Assembly (NCBI RefSeq): GCF_001870435.1
Contig: NZ_MDDR01000004.1
Span: 1 to 64,000, forward strand
Reading direction: 5' to 3'
Length of the DNA stretch: 64,000 nt
From: Pseudomonas costantinii
GTDB taxonomy: Bacteria; Pseudomonadota; Gammaproteobacteria; Pseudomonadales; Pseudomonadaceae
Positions within the stretch are counted from its first letter, which is position 1. Every line of letters starts with the position of its first letter. Shown piece after piece: positions 1-8,397 of the stretch. Both the position numbers and the translations under genes were made by a program. The notes beneath the pieces are model-generated. The model did no database searches and was not told the DNA's origin. It was given only the letters and a program-made list of their open reading frames with translations.

Positions 1-1595
1 TTCTGGTAGGTGGTGCGACCGCCACTGGATTGTTGGACCACCAATTCATCTTCGGTGGTGATCTGGAACAGCGCGGCGTTGAGGCGCGTGTCCTGGCCAA
101 CCCGGGCTTTCAAACCGACTTCATACTGCTTGCTGACCGACGGCTTGAGCGCAAAGTTGAAGCCGTTGGCGGTGCTGGAATACGCCGACTCTGCCTGGGT
201 CGGGGTTTCGAAACCTTTGCCCGCGCTCACATAACCATGCAGGTCAGGTGTGAAGGCATACATGACGCTGACCGAGGGTGTGTTCTTCTGGTAGGTCTTG
301 CTGCCGCTGTCATTGCCGTCGCTGAGGAAGTGGTCGTCCACGTCCATCTTCATGGTGCTGTGGCGCAGGCCGGCTTGCAGGGTCCAGTCGCCGAGCAGCC
401 AGTTGGCTTGCACGAACGGGTCGAGGCTGGTGGCGGTGTCGATTTCGTCGCGGCCCAAGGCGCCTTTGACGCCGTGCACGCCGTTGAGGGTATTGGAATA
501 GCCTTGGCGATCATCCTGGCTGCGGTCGTAGTCCAGGCCGCTGATCAGGGTCAGGTCGCCGGGGACGCTGGTGATCGGTTGCAGCCAGTGGATGGAGCCG
601 CCGTAGAACTTGCGATCGAAGTCCACCACGCCGCCGCGTTTGTCTGCATCGGTGCCGCCTTTAATCGACAAGTACTGAATCACACTCCGCCGTCCCGTAT
701 ACGCATTCACCTGCAACGTCGCATCGCCGATATAGCGTTCGTAATTCATGCCCAATTGCTGATGATCGATACTTTTTCGCGTGTTGTACTGCAACGCCTC
801 AGGCGCCACCGAGCGCGGATCAGCCTTATACGCGTCCCACTTCTGCCCCAACGGATCCTGCGTACCGTTCTGCTCCAGGCTGCTGTAGATCAGCGCCAGC
901 TTGCTGTCGTCATCCGGCTGGAAGTTGAGCTTGGCGAAGGTCTGGTCGCGACGGGCGCTGCTGTGGTCGCGGTAGCCGTCGGTGTCCATGCGCGAGGCGT
1001 CGAGCACGAAACCGGCGCCGTTCGCTGCGCCTTCAGCGGTCAGGTGGTTTTTGTTCAGGCCATCGCTGCCCACCAGGGTTTCGGCGCCGATGCGCGGCGG
1101 GCCTTCACCGTCGCGGGAAAACATCTGGATCACCCCGCCGGCGTTGCTGCCATACAGGGTGGCCGCCGGGCCGCGCAGTACTTCGATGCGCTCGGCGGTG
1201 TCGAGGTTGAACGTGGCCGCCTGGCCCTGGCCGTCCGGGGTGCTGGCGGGAATGCCGTCGGCGATCAGCTTGATACCGCGCACGCCAAACGCCGAGCGGG
1301 CACCGAAACCGCGGGAGGAGATCTGTAGGTCCTGGGCGTAGTTCTGGCGGTTCTGCACCACCAGGCCGGGCACGCGGGACAGGGCTTCGGAGGCGTTGAT
1401 GCCGAGTTGGCCGTCGCTGATTTGCTCACGGCTGATGCTGTCCACCGAGTAAGGCAGGTCGAAGGTCGGGCTGGCGCTGCGTGAGCCGGTGACGACGCTT
1501 GGGTCGAGAACCAGGGCGGTGTCGTCGGCCTGGGCGGCGTCGCACAGGGCGAGCAGGCCGGGCAGCAGCAGGGTGAAGCGGGTCAGGGTGTTCAT
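1..1595 (-). CDS. TonB-dependent outer-membrane receptor (C-terminus cut off by window edge)
   Basis: Reading the minus strand from the ATG at 1595 gives an unbroken frame of 531 codons to the window edge. It starts with a signal peptide (hydrophobic LLLPGLLAL, likely cleavage after AQA near residue 23). A plug domain follows, with SVVTGSR, the segment SRVPGLVVQNRQNYAQD, and the plug signature ERIEVLRGPAATLYGSNA near residues 133-150. The rest looks like beta-barrel strands of a YncD/FecA-type receptor; the final strands lie outside the window. Such receptors import ferric siderophores or other scarce ligands using TonB energy. The ligand cannot be read from sequence. A Fur-box-like site about 70 bases upstream suggests iron control. 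Confidence 0.93.
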   Translation of the reverse strand, partial: MNTLTRFTLLLPGLLALCDAAQADDTALVLDPSVVTGSRSASPTFDLPYSVDSISREQISDGQLGINASEALSRVPGLVVQNRQNYAQDLQISSRGFGARSAFGVRGIKLIADGIPASTPDGQGQAATFNLDTAERIEVLRGPAATLYGSNAGGVIQMFSRDGEGPPRIGAETLVGSDGLNKNHLTAEGAANGAGFVLDASRMDTDGYRDHSSARRDQTFAKLNFQPDDDSKLALIYSSLEQNGTQDPLGQKWDAYKADPRSVAPEALQYNTRKSIDHQQLGMNYERYIGDATLQVNAYTGRRSVIQYLSIKGGTDADKRGGVVDFDRKFYGGSIHWLQPITSVPGDLTLISGLDYDRSQDDRQGYSNTLNGVHGVKGALGRDEIDTATSLDPFVQANWLLGDWTLQAGLRHSTMKMDVDDHFLSDGNDSGSKTYQKNTPSVSVMYAFTPDLHGYVSAGKGFETPTQAESAYSSTANGFNFALKPSVSKQYEVGLKARVGQDTRLNAALFQITTEDELVVQQSSGGRTTYQ

Positions 1596-1663
1596 CAATC
1601 AGCCGTAATCCGTGGCGTTACTTAAGGTGTTAACGCGCAAAAGGGCGCGAGTTTAGCGGCTCG

Positions 1664-1682
1664 GATAATTTTTATCATTTGG
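1664..1682 (-). promoter_or_regulatory. Fur-box-like operator upstream of the TonB receptor
   Basis: The 19-base site starting GATAATTTTTATCATT matches 13 of 19 positions of the classical Fur consensus (GATAATGATAATCATTATC). It lies 69-87 bases upstream of the receptor start, where a promoter is expected. The match is by eye, and the region is AT-rich, so chance is possible. Confidence 0.5.
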
Positions 1683-1780
1683 GAGTGATCCTACGCTGCC
1701 GATGGTCTGTGCGCCTTGGGCCTTCAGTGGCTTCGATGTTAGCGTGGCCGGCATTGTTGATGGATCAAAAGGAGAGGGAC

Positions 1781-2137
1781 GTGAAGAATCTGTCGAACAT
1801 CTTGTGGGGTGCCGTGTGTTTGTCGCTGGCAGGCTGCGGCACGATCAATACCGTTTTTCGCCCTGACGCCGTGGCCAGCCAGGATCTGAAGGATTCGCGC
1901 AGTCATTGCGAAAATGTGCCGCGAATCTACAGTGGCGTTATTTACAACTTTTGTACGCTCAATGGTACGCCAGCACCCGACAAAAGCCTGAAGGATAAAA
2001 GTCTTGGGGATCATGCTGGCAGGGCCTTACCGTTCGTTGCTTTCGACGCGGTAGCCTCCGGGGTCTTGGACACGTTGGTTCTGCCCTACACGATTTACCG
2101 TCAGAGCAACGACGGCAGCATAGAGATCTATCGCTAG
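1781..2137 (+). CDS. YceK/YidQ-family small lipoprotein
   Basis: A 118-residue protein. I chose the GTG at 1781 because an AGGAGA ribosome site lies 5 bases upstream and the protein then starts with a normal lipoprotein signal: a hydrophobic stretch and lipobox LSLAGC with Cys near residue 18. The body (CGTINTVFRPD, then YSGVIYNF and PFVAFDAVASGVLDTLVLPYT) matches the YceK/YidQ (DUF1375) family, whose members are about this size and have no well-defined function. The earlier in-frame start at 1679 would bury the signal peptide. It is a single gene, likely anchored in the outer membrane. Confidence 0.82.
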   Translation: MKNLSNILWGAVCLSLAGCGTINTVFRPDAVASQDLKDSRSHCENVPRIYSGVIYNFCTLNGTPAPDKSLKDKSLGDHAGRALPFVAFDAVASGVLDTLVLPYTIYRQSNDGSIEIYR

Positions 2138-2172
2138 TCCTCGCTGCTAACAGCTTCCTCCTGCTTTTAAGT

Positions 2173-2178
2173 TATAAT
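2173..2178 (+). promoter_or_regulatory. Possible -10 element for the LPS operon
   Basis: A perfect TATAAT lies 92 bases upstream of the first gene of the 2270-10429 operon. No good -35 hexamer stands 16-18 bases before it, so this is only a candidate. Confidence 0.35.
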
Positions 2179-2202
2179 CCCGCCCTTTAGCTGTTTCTCG
2201 CC

Positions 2203-2241
2203 CAGGCGGGAGACACACTTTTTTCAGGCGCAACCCGCCTG
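2203..2241 (+). other. Inverted repeat in the leader of the LPS operon
   Basis: CAGGCGGG (2203-2210) is perfectly complementary to CCCGCCTG (2234-2241), with a 23-base loop containing a run of six T. The structure sits just before the ribosome site of the carbamoyltransferase. The left arm can pair instead with CCCGCC at 2179-2184, so two folds compete. Confidence 0.4.
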
Positions 2242-2269
2242 CATGCAGACTAAAAGAGGCTAGACCCCT

Positions 2270-4027
2270 GTGGCATTGACGATTCTTGGCCTGTCCGGCG
2301 CCCTTAGCCATGATCCTTCCGCAGCCTTGTATATCGACGGCAAGCTGATCGCGGCCGCCGAAGAAGAGCGCTTCGTACGCGACAAACATGCAAAGAACCG
2401 CATGCCCTACGAATCGGCGAAGTTCTGCCTGGAACAAGCCGGCATCAAGCCTTCCGACGTTGATGTGGTGGCGATTCCGTTCGCACCGATCAGCCTGTTC
2501 GGCGAGGCGCGCTGGCATTATGCCAAGCGTTACTGGTACGCCCCGGACCGCGCCCTTGATGCGATCCTGATGGGTAACCGTCGCTACAAGCGCTATCGCA
2601 ACAAGATCGTCTGGTGCCTGGAACAACTGGGCTTCGATCCGAAGAAAATCAAGATCGAACCGGTTGAGCACCACTTGGCCCACGCCTCCAGTGCCTATCA
2701 CTGCTCGGGCTTCCAGGAAAAAACCGCGATCCTGGGGATCGACGGTAAGGGTGAGTACGCCACCACGTTCTTCGGCTACGGCGAAAACGGCAAGATTCAC
2801 AAGATCAAAGAGTTCTACGACCCGGACTCCCTGGGTGGCCTGTACGGCGCGATCACCGAGTTCCTCGGTTTCGAGATGCTCGACGGCGAGTTCAAGGTCA
2901 TGGGCATGGCGCCGTATGGCGATGCCACCAAGTACGACTTCTCGCGCCTGGCCTCCTTTGAGAATGGCGAGTTGGTGATCAACACCGACTACGCCAACGT
3001 CATCGGCCTGCGCCGCTATAAAGAGAAGGGCAAGGGTTTCTACTTCTCGCCAAAACTGATCGAGTGGCTGGGCCCCAAGCGCGAAGGCGACATCGCCGAC
3101 GAGCCGTACATCCACTACGCCGCCAGTATGCAGGCGCTGTTTGAGAAGCTGGCCCTGCAGATGATCGACCACTACTTGGGCGACATCCTCAAGGACACCG
3201 GCAAGCTGGCGTTCGCCGGCGGCTGTGCGCTGAACGTCAAGCTGAACCAGAAAATCATTGCGCGTGACGACGTCAAAGAGCTGTTCGTACAGCCGGCGTC
3301 CGGCGATGCAGGCACCGCCGTTGGCGCCGCAGCCTATGTGTCCCACGCCCGTGGTGTGCCGGTTGAGAAGATGGAACACGTCTATCTCGGCCCGTCCTAC
3401 AGCAACGAAGACGTGATCGCCGCGTGTGCCAAACACGCGAGCAAGCCGGTCTGGCGCAAGATCGAAAACATGCCGAAACGCATCGCCAAGATCATGGTCG
3501 ACGGCAACCCGGTGGCATGGTTCCAGGGCCGCATGGAGTTTGGCCCGCGTGCCCTGGGCGGTCGTTCGATCATCGGTTGCCCGAGCGCCACCGGCGTAGC
3601 TGACCGCATCAACCACCAGATCAAGTTCCGCGAGCGTTGGAGGCCTTTCTGCCCGTCGATGCTCGACACCGTAGCCCCGCAGATGATCAAGGTCGATCAC
3701 CCTGCGCCGTTCATGACCTTCACCTTTGAAGTGTCGGAAGAGTGGAAGACCCGCGTGCCGGAAGTGGTCCATGAAGATGGCACCTCCCGCGCCCAGGTGC
3801 TCAAGCGCGAATACAACCCGCGTTACTACGACATGATGAAAGAGCTGGAAGTACTGACCGGCAACGGCGTGTCTCTGAATACCTCGCTCAACCGTCGTGG
3901 CGAAGCGATGATCTGCTCGCCGACCGATGCGCTGAACATGTTCTTCGGTTCCGACCTGCAGTACCTGATCATGGAAGATATCCTGGTCGTCAAAGACGGT
4001 GTGGACCCTTATGACTCGGTCGACTGA
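2270..4027 (+). CDS. wapO: LPS core carbamoyltransferase
   Basis: A 585-residue NodU/CmcH-family carbamoyltransferase, which transfers a carbamoyl group from carbamoyl phosphate to a sugar hydroxyl. Family signatures are clear: GLSGALSHDPSAALY at residues 5-19, the histidine cluster HHLAHASSAYHCSG near 134, and the C-terminal motif GRMEFGPRALGGRS near 419. The GTG start follows an AAGAGG ribosome site. It heads an operon whose order matches P. aeruginosa PA5005 (wapO) down to PA5000. In P. aeruginosa the inner-core heptose is carbamoylated, and I infer the same role here. The following gene starts inside its last codons. Confidence 0.9.
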   Translation: MALTILGLSGALSHDPSAALYIDGKLIAAAEEERFVRDKHAKNRMPYESAKFCLEQAGIKPSDVDVVAIPFAPISLFGEARWHYAKRYWYAPDRALDAILMGNRRYKRYRNKIVWCLEQLGFDPKKIKIEPVEHHLAHASSAYHCSGFQEKTAILGIDGKGEYATTFFGYGENGKIHKIKEFYDPDSLGGLYGAITEFLGFEMLDGEFKVMGMAPYGDATKYDFSRLASFENGELVINTDYANVIGLRRYKEKGKGFYFSPKLIEWLGPKREGDIADEPYIHYAASMQALFEKLALQMIDHYLGDILKDTGKLAFAGGCALNVKLNQKIIARDDVKELFVQPASGDAGTAVGAAAYVSHARGVPVEKMEHVYLGPSYSNEDVIAACAKHASKPVWRKIENMPKRIAKIMVDGNPVAWFQGRMEFGPRALGGRSIIGCPSATGVADRINHQIKFRERWRPFCPSMLDTVAPQMIKVDHPAPFMTFTFEVSEEWKTRVPEVVHEDGTSRAQVLKREYNPRYYDMMKELEVLTGNGVSLNTSLNRRGEAMICSPTDALNMFFGSDLQYLIMEDILVVKDGVDPYDSVD

Positions 4028-5141
4028 GCGCCACGTCCTGCAGTTCTGCCACGGCTATGACGGGCCGTTTCTGGATTGCACGCGGCAGTACGCCAGTCTA
4101 TTCGCAGGCTCCGGCTACAAGGTGACCACGGTGTTTCTCACCGGGGCCGCCGACCCTGAGGTGGCCGCCGGTTGCGCCTCTGATGAAGTGTTGTTCATGG
4201 AGTTCAGCTCAAAGGCCATTCGTGGCCTGAAGCTGGGCGCCATCCGCGAATTGCGCAAGATTGCTGCGTCGCGCAACTTCAGCTTCTGCATCGCTCACCG
4301 ATCCAAGCCGATCTATATCGCCTTGCTCGGCACTCGCCTGCCGGTGATCGGCGTGCATCATGCCTTTGGTGACTATGAGCGCCGCAGCCGTAAGCTGTTT
4401 GCATCGATTTTCCGCAAGCGCCTGAGCCTGCTGGCTGTGTCCGATGCGGTGCGCGACGATATACGCCGCTGCCTGCCTGACTGGCCTGCGACACGTATCC
4501 AGACCTTGTATAACCGCATCGATGTCGAGGCCATGCAAGCTCTCCAGGTTCCGGCCGATGCTGCGCGGGATGCCCTGGGGCTGTCGCCGGACGAGTGGGT
4601 GGTCGGCAACGTCGGTCGCCTGCATCCGGACAAGGACCAGGCCACCTTGCTCAAGGGCTTTGCCTTGGCACTGCCGCATTTGCCGGCGCAGAGTCGCCTG
4701 GCGATCCTCGGTACCGGGCGGTTGGAAAAGGACCTCAAGGCCTTGGCGCGCGAGTTGGGTATTGCCGAGCGGGTGCTGTTCCTCGGCCAGGTGCCGGATG
4801 CGCGACGTTATTTTCGTGCGTTCGACGCCTTTGCCCTGAGTTCCGATCATGAACCTTTCGGTATGGTGCTGTTGGAAGCCATGGCCGCAGGTGTTCCGCT
4901 GCTGGCAACGTCTTGCGGTGGTGCCCGGGAAGTGGTCGAGGGCGTGGGTATTCTGTTTCCCTTCGCTGATGCCGAACACTTGGGGCAGGGGCTTCGGCAC
5001 CTGGCGGCGATGGATCGTCATCAGCACCAGCAGTGTGCGCAGATGATGCTGGAGCGTCTGTACGAGCGGTTCTCGGATCAGGCTGTGCGCGATACGTTCT
5101 GGCAGTTGCCCCACGTAATTGAACTGACGTCGAGGGCTTGA
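4011..5141 (+). CDS. wapH: GT4-family LPS core glycosyltransferase
   Basis: A 376-residue GT-B fold glycosyltransferase. The N-terminal half (HVLQFCHGYDGPF, then HRSKPIY and HHAFGDYERRSRK) is the acceptor side. The C-terminal donor side carries GNVGRLHPDKDQATLLKGF and the EX7E motif in EPFGMVLLEAMAAGVPL near residues 281-300. The ATG at 4011 overlaps the end of wapO by 17 bases, which indicates translational coupling. By synteny it is the P. aeruginosa PA5004 (wapH) equivalent, which adds a sugar to the outer core. Donor and linkage cannot be read from sequence. It resembles the ssg product at 8394. Confidence 0.85.
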   Translation: MTRSTERHVLQFCHGYDGPFLDCTRQYASLFAGSGYKVTTVFLTGAADPEVAAGCASDEVLFMEFSSKAIRGLKLGAIRELRKIAASRNFSFCIAHRSKPIYIALLGTRLPVIGVHHAFGDYERRSRKLFASIFRKRLSLLAVSDAVRDDIRRCLPDWPATRIQTLYNRIDVEAMQALQVPADAARDALGLSPDEWVVGNVGRLHPDKDQATLLKGFALALPHLPAQSRLAILGTGRLEKDLKALARELGIAERVLFLGQVPDARRYFRAFDAFALSSDHEPFGMVLLEAMAAGVPLLATSCGGAREVVEGVGILFPFADAEHLGQGLRHLAAMDRHQHQQCAQMMLERLYERFSDQAVRDTFWQLPHVIELTSRA

Positions 5142-6037
5142 TGCTCAATCGATTCCAAGGCTGGCGCGAGCGCGGCTGGTCCGTCGTTGATGCGTCCACC
5201 TACAGTGACGCCTGGCAGGGTTTTGGTGGCAGTGTTGCCACGCATCCTCAGGTGGTTGAGCGTCTGGCCGGGCTGGCCGAAATCCCGGTGCGCTATCTGG
5301 CGTGGGAGCAAGGCGGCGAACTCAAGGCGTGCATTGCGACTTGGGGACAGGACTTGGCCTTGTCCAAGGATGTGCTCAAACGGCATGGCAAGAAGGGTTT
5401 TTTCGACCTGGGCAATGCCGAGTTGATCCTGCCCGCCGCTGCCGATGCCCAAGCCCCGCTGCGCCATCGCGCGCGGTACCTGTCGGCCCTGAATGAAGGC
5501 CGCTTTGTCGGCCTCAAGCCCCAGGCCGAGCAGTTGGCCATGGCGCGCGCCCCTGAAGAGTTGTCGAAGAAATTTCGTTATAACCAGCGCCGCGAGTTGC
5601 GTCTGCTGGAAGAGGCAGGCGGTGTAGTGCGTGCGGTGCAGGAGTTCTCCAGTGCCGAGCTTGCAGCGATCTACTGCGACCTGTTCCAGCGCCGCTGGGG
5701 CTTTCCTGCCACCGGCGCCGCACGCATGGCGCAGGTGATCGAGCTGCTGCGTGAATGGTTGATCGGTTCGGTGATTTTCCTCAACGATGCTCCGATTGCG
5801 ATTCAGTTGGTCTATCGCGTTGAGGCCGCGCAGTGGATTAGCGTCGAGTACATCAATGGCGGTGTTGACCCGCAAACCCGGGCGTTCAGCCCGGGCAGCG
5901 TATTGAGTTTCCTCAATACGCAAAGTGCCTGGGAACAGGCGCGGGAAGTTGGCAAGCCATTGCGATTTTCGTTTGGTCGGGCGGATCGCGAGTACAAGGA
6001 CCGTTGGTGTAACCCTGTTCCGGTGTTTAAGTTATGA
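5141..6037 (+). CDS. Mig-14-family protein (FemAB/GNAT-like)
   Basis: A 298-residue protein whose ATG shares its A with the TGA of the gene before. It has the Mig-14 layout: an N-terminal region with AWEQGGELKACIATWGQ, a central basic KFRYNQRRELRLLEEAGG, and a C-terminal acyltransferase-like half with IYCDLFQRRWGFP and LRFSFGRADREYKDRW at the end. Mig-14 proteins help Salmonella and P. aeruginosa (PA5003) resist antimicrobial peptides; the reaction is not established. Its place among core-LPS genes fits an envelope-modifying role. It has no signal peptide, so it is probably cytoplasmic or membrane-associated. Confidence 0.82.
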   Translation: MLNRFQGWRERGWSVVDASTYSDAWQGFGGSVATHPQVVERLAGLAEIPVRYLAWEQGGELKACIATWGQDLALSKDVLKRHGKKGFFDLGNAELILPAAADAQAPLRHRARYLSALNEGRFVGLKPQAEQLAMARAPEELSKKFRYNQRRELRLLEEAGGVVRAVQEFSSAELAAIYCDLFQRRWGFPATGAARMAQVIELLREWLIGSVIFLNDAPIAIQLVYRVEAAQWISVEYINGGVDPQTRAFSPGSVLSFLNTQSAWEQAREVGKPLRFSFGRADREYKDRWCNPVPVFKL

Positions 6038-7455
6038 GTGAAGGTATGTGCCGTAAGCAGACGCTGCTCAAGCGCCATCGCCGCAATAAGCGTGTGGGCT
6101 TGCTGGTGGGTTTGCTGTTGTTGATTGGTGTGACTGTGGGGGTGGAGGTTTCCTGGTGGCTGCCGCTGTCGTTGGCGGTCCTGGCTTGGGTTGCCCATGA
6201 AGCCTGGTTTGCCGACCATCTCTTTTATTCGGCAAAGGACGACTATCAGTATCAATTTGCTTCGGATACCGAACAGCCAAAGGTCATTCTGGACAAGGGG
6301 CGGCTGGTGCTGGGTCAGCCGCTGGAATTGTCGGGCGATGAGACTCTGATACTGGCTCTGCGCCTCGAAAGCAGCGTGTTGGGTCGCTTTATCGATCCCT
6401 TTGTGGCATTGCCGGAGGGTGATTGCCAGGTGTTCGAGCGTGGCGTCAATGGCTTGCGCTATCTGAACCTCACCGGCCAAGCCCAAGCGCTGGTCGATGG
6501 GAAACTGCGGCTGCGCGGCCGATTCTGCCGTGTGCAGGGTACGCCTGTGCTGTCGGTATTTCGTCAGCCCGATGTGCGTCAGCAACGGGTGATGGTCATC
6601 GCGCCCCATGCTGATGATGCCGAACTTGCAGCCTTTGGTCTTTACAGCCAGGCGACGCAACCCTGGATCGTGAACTTGACTGCCGGCGAAGTTGAAGCCG
6701 AGCACTATCAGCAAATGGGATTGGGTAAGCCTCAAGCCGCTCGGCTCAAGGGGCGCTTGCGTGCCTGGGACAGTATTGCTGTGCCGCGCTGGGCCGGAGT
6801 GCCAGAAACGCACTGCGTCCAGTTGGGGTATTTCTGTATGCGGTTGGCTGCGATGAAGGCTGAGCCTGATCGTGCGGTGGCTTCCCTGGAGGCCGAGTTG
6901 GTTGATATCCGCATGTTTCGCCAGTTCAATCCGTTCACCTTGCCTGCGGATGCCGATGGCCGGCCGACCTGGAACAATCTGTTGGCCGACCTGAGGGCTG
7001 TGCTACTCATGGCTCGTCCCGAGGTCATCGTGCTGCCCAATCCGGTGCTTGACCCGCATCCTGACCATATCTGCGCTCAGCAAGCCGTGTTGGAAGCCTT
7101 GCAGGGGTTAGAGTGGCAGCCAACCACGTTGTTGGGTTACGCCAATCATCTACATGACAACGACCGCTGGCCGATGGGGGATTCGGGGGCTGGTATCGCT
7201 TTGCCACCATGCTTTGATTCGACGTACACTTTGCAGCCTTATTGCTTGCCGTTATCCGAGGAGCGGCAGTGTGACAAGGCCATGTCGCTTGGCATGATGC
7301 ATGATCTGCAACCGAGGATGCCGTTCAAGCGGCGCGTGCGGCGCGTCATACAGCGCTTGCTGGCGGGTAGGGCTGTCTCGCCTTGGGGCGAAAACGAGTT
7401 CTTCCGCAAGGCCATTCGGCGACACGAACTCTTTTGGTTCATCAAGCACAAGTAA
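6034..7455 (+). CDS. dnpA: Membrane-anchored PIG-L family de-N-acetylase
   Basis: A 473-residue protein that starts in an ATGA overlap with the gene before. Two hydrophobic helices (about residues 20-55, VGLLVGLLLLIGVTVGVEV and then LPLSLAVLAWVAH) anchor it. The PIG-L metal site is visible as IAPHADDAELAAFG near residues 189-202 and DPHPDH near 339. PIG-L enzymes remove acetyl groups from N-acetyl sugars with zinc. Synteny with PA5002 (dnpA, linked in P. aeruginosa to persister formation) supports the name. The substrate is probably an amino sugar of the LPS core, by inference from context. A 57-base gap follows, the only sizeable gap in this operon. Confidence 0.87.
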   Translation: MSEGMCRKQTLLKRHRRNKRVGLLVGLLLLIGVTVGVEVSWWLPLSLAVLAWVAHEAWFADHLFYSAKDDYQYQFASDTEQPKVILDKGRLVLGQPLELSGDETLILALRLESSVLGRFIDPFVALPEGDCQVFERGVNGLRYLNLTGQAQALVDGKLRLRGRFCRVQGTPVLSVFRQPDVRQQRVMVIAPHADDAELAAFGLYSQATQPWIVNLTAGEVEAEHYQQMGLGKPQAARLKGRLRAWDSIAVPRWAGVPETHCVQLGYFCMRLAAMKAEPDRAVASLEAELVDIRMFRQFNPFTLPADADGRPTWNNLLADLRAVLLMARPEVIVLPNPVLDPHPDHICAQQAVLEALQGLEWQPTTLLGYANHLHDNDRWPMGDSGAGIALPPCFDSTYTLQPYCLPLSEERQCDKAMSLGMMHDLQPRMPFKRRVRRVIQRLLAGRAVSPWGENEFFRKAIRRHELFWFIKHK

Positions 7456-7512
7456 CGTTATGCAACGTGGTGGAGCGTAGAGCGCTTCAGTAAAAATGAC
7501 AGTGAGCGCCCA

Positions 7513-8397
7513 GTGACCAATCCCTGCCCCCGCATTCTTTTCCTCATTCCTTACTTTGGCCGCTGGCCATTCTGGATGCCGTTTTTTCTCGAAAGTTGCC
7601 GACACAACGCCGATATTGACTGGCTGTTGTTCAGCGACTGCCCGATTCCGGACAACGTTCCGGACAATGTCAGGATAGAGAGCATTTCATTCGCCGATTA
7701 CTGTGCGTTGGTTTCGCAGCGGTTGAACATCAATTTTGCGCCTCGGGCGGCTTATAAGTTGTGTGACATCAAGCCTGCGCTGGGGCATATCCATGCTGAT
7801 CGTCTCAAAGGTTACGACTTCTGGGCGTTTGGCGACTTGGATCTGATCTATGGCAACCTGCGCCAGTATTTCACCGCCGAGCGGTTGGCCGGCTATGACT
7901 TGTTCTCCACCCATGAGCGACGGGTCGCCGGTCATTTGTGCCTGATGCGTAATACCGCCAGAAAGCGCGAAGTGTTCATGCGGATCAAGGATTGGGAAGC
8001 GCGGTTCATGGATCAGGAGCATCATGCGCTGGATGAGGGTGCGTTCAGCAGGATTTTCCTGTGGCGCAAGAATTTTCCGAAGCCGTTGTTCCAGTTGGTA
8101 GGCAAGCTCAATCCGTGGCGCCGACGCAGTGAGTTCACCGAGGCGTTCAGTACGCCGGGTGGTGCGATCAAGTGGCATGACGGTAGTGATCGCTTCCCTC
8201 ATCAATGGTTCTGGAACAAGGGTCGCCTGACCAATGACAGGGATGGCGAGCGGGAATTCCCCTATTTCCATTTTGTCTGTTGGAAGCGTAATCAGTGGTC
8301 GCTGATGCCGGAGCCGGGCCGCGAGTACGCCGAGGCGCTGGCTGCTGAATCATCCTGGGTTGTTGATGCCACAGGTTTCCATCGAGGAGAGTTATGA
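7513..8397 (+). CDS. DUF6625-like protein, possible glycosyltransferase
   Basis: A 294-residue protein from a GTG start. It opens with ILFLIPYFGRWPFWMPFFLE, typical of DUF6625-like proteins found in polysaccharide clusters, and has a DxD-type motif DLDLIYG near residue 109, followed by HALDEGAF. The rest is rich in Trp, Phe and Arg. A glycosyltransferase A-type fold is plausible but not proven. The gene is the fifth of the LPS operon and ends in an ATGA overlap with ssg. As I recall the P. aeruginosa PA5001-PA5002 junction, no such gene lies there, so it looks like an addition in this lineage. No recognised substrate. Confidence 0.7.
   Translation: MTNPCPRILFLIPYFGRWPFWMPFFLESCRHNADIDWLLFSDCPIPDNVPDNVRIESISFADYCALVSQRLNINFAPRAAYKLCDIKPALGHIHADRLKGYDFWAFGDLDLIYGNLRQYFTAERLAGYDLFSTHERRVAGHLCLMRNTARKREVFMRIKDWEARFMDQEHHALDEGAFSRIFLWRKNFPKPLFQLVGKLNPWRRRSEFTEAFSTPGGAIKWHDGSDRFPHQWFWNKGRLTNDRDGEREFPYFHFVCWKRNQWSLMPEPGREYAEALAAESSWVVDATGFHRGEL

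Noticed and set aside
30..1328. A 432-codon open frame on the plus strand across the receptor gene
   Set aside because: It is antisense to a clear TonB receptor frame and has no family resemblance; GC-rich third positions keep such shadow frames open.
2203..2241. JUMPstart/ops element for RfaH in the LPS leader
   Set aside because: The core GGCGGTAG is not present; the leader has only AGGCGGGAG inside an inverted repeat.
2147..3772. A 541-codon minus-strand frame opposite the carbamoyltransferase
   Set aside because: Antisense shadow: low-complexity composition rich in His, Arg, Val and Gly, no motif, no ribosome site.
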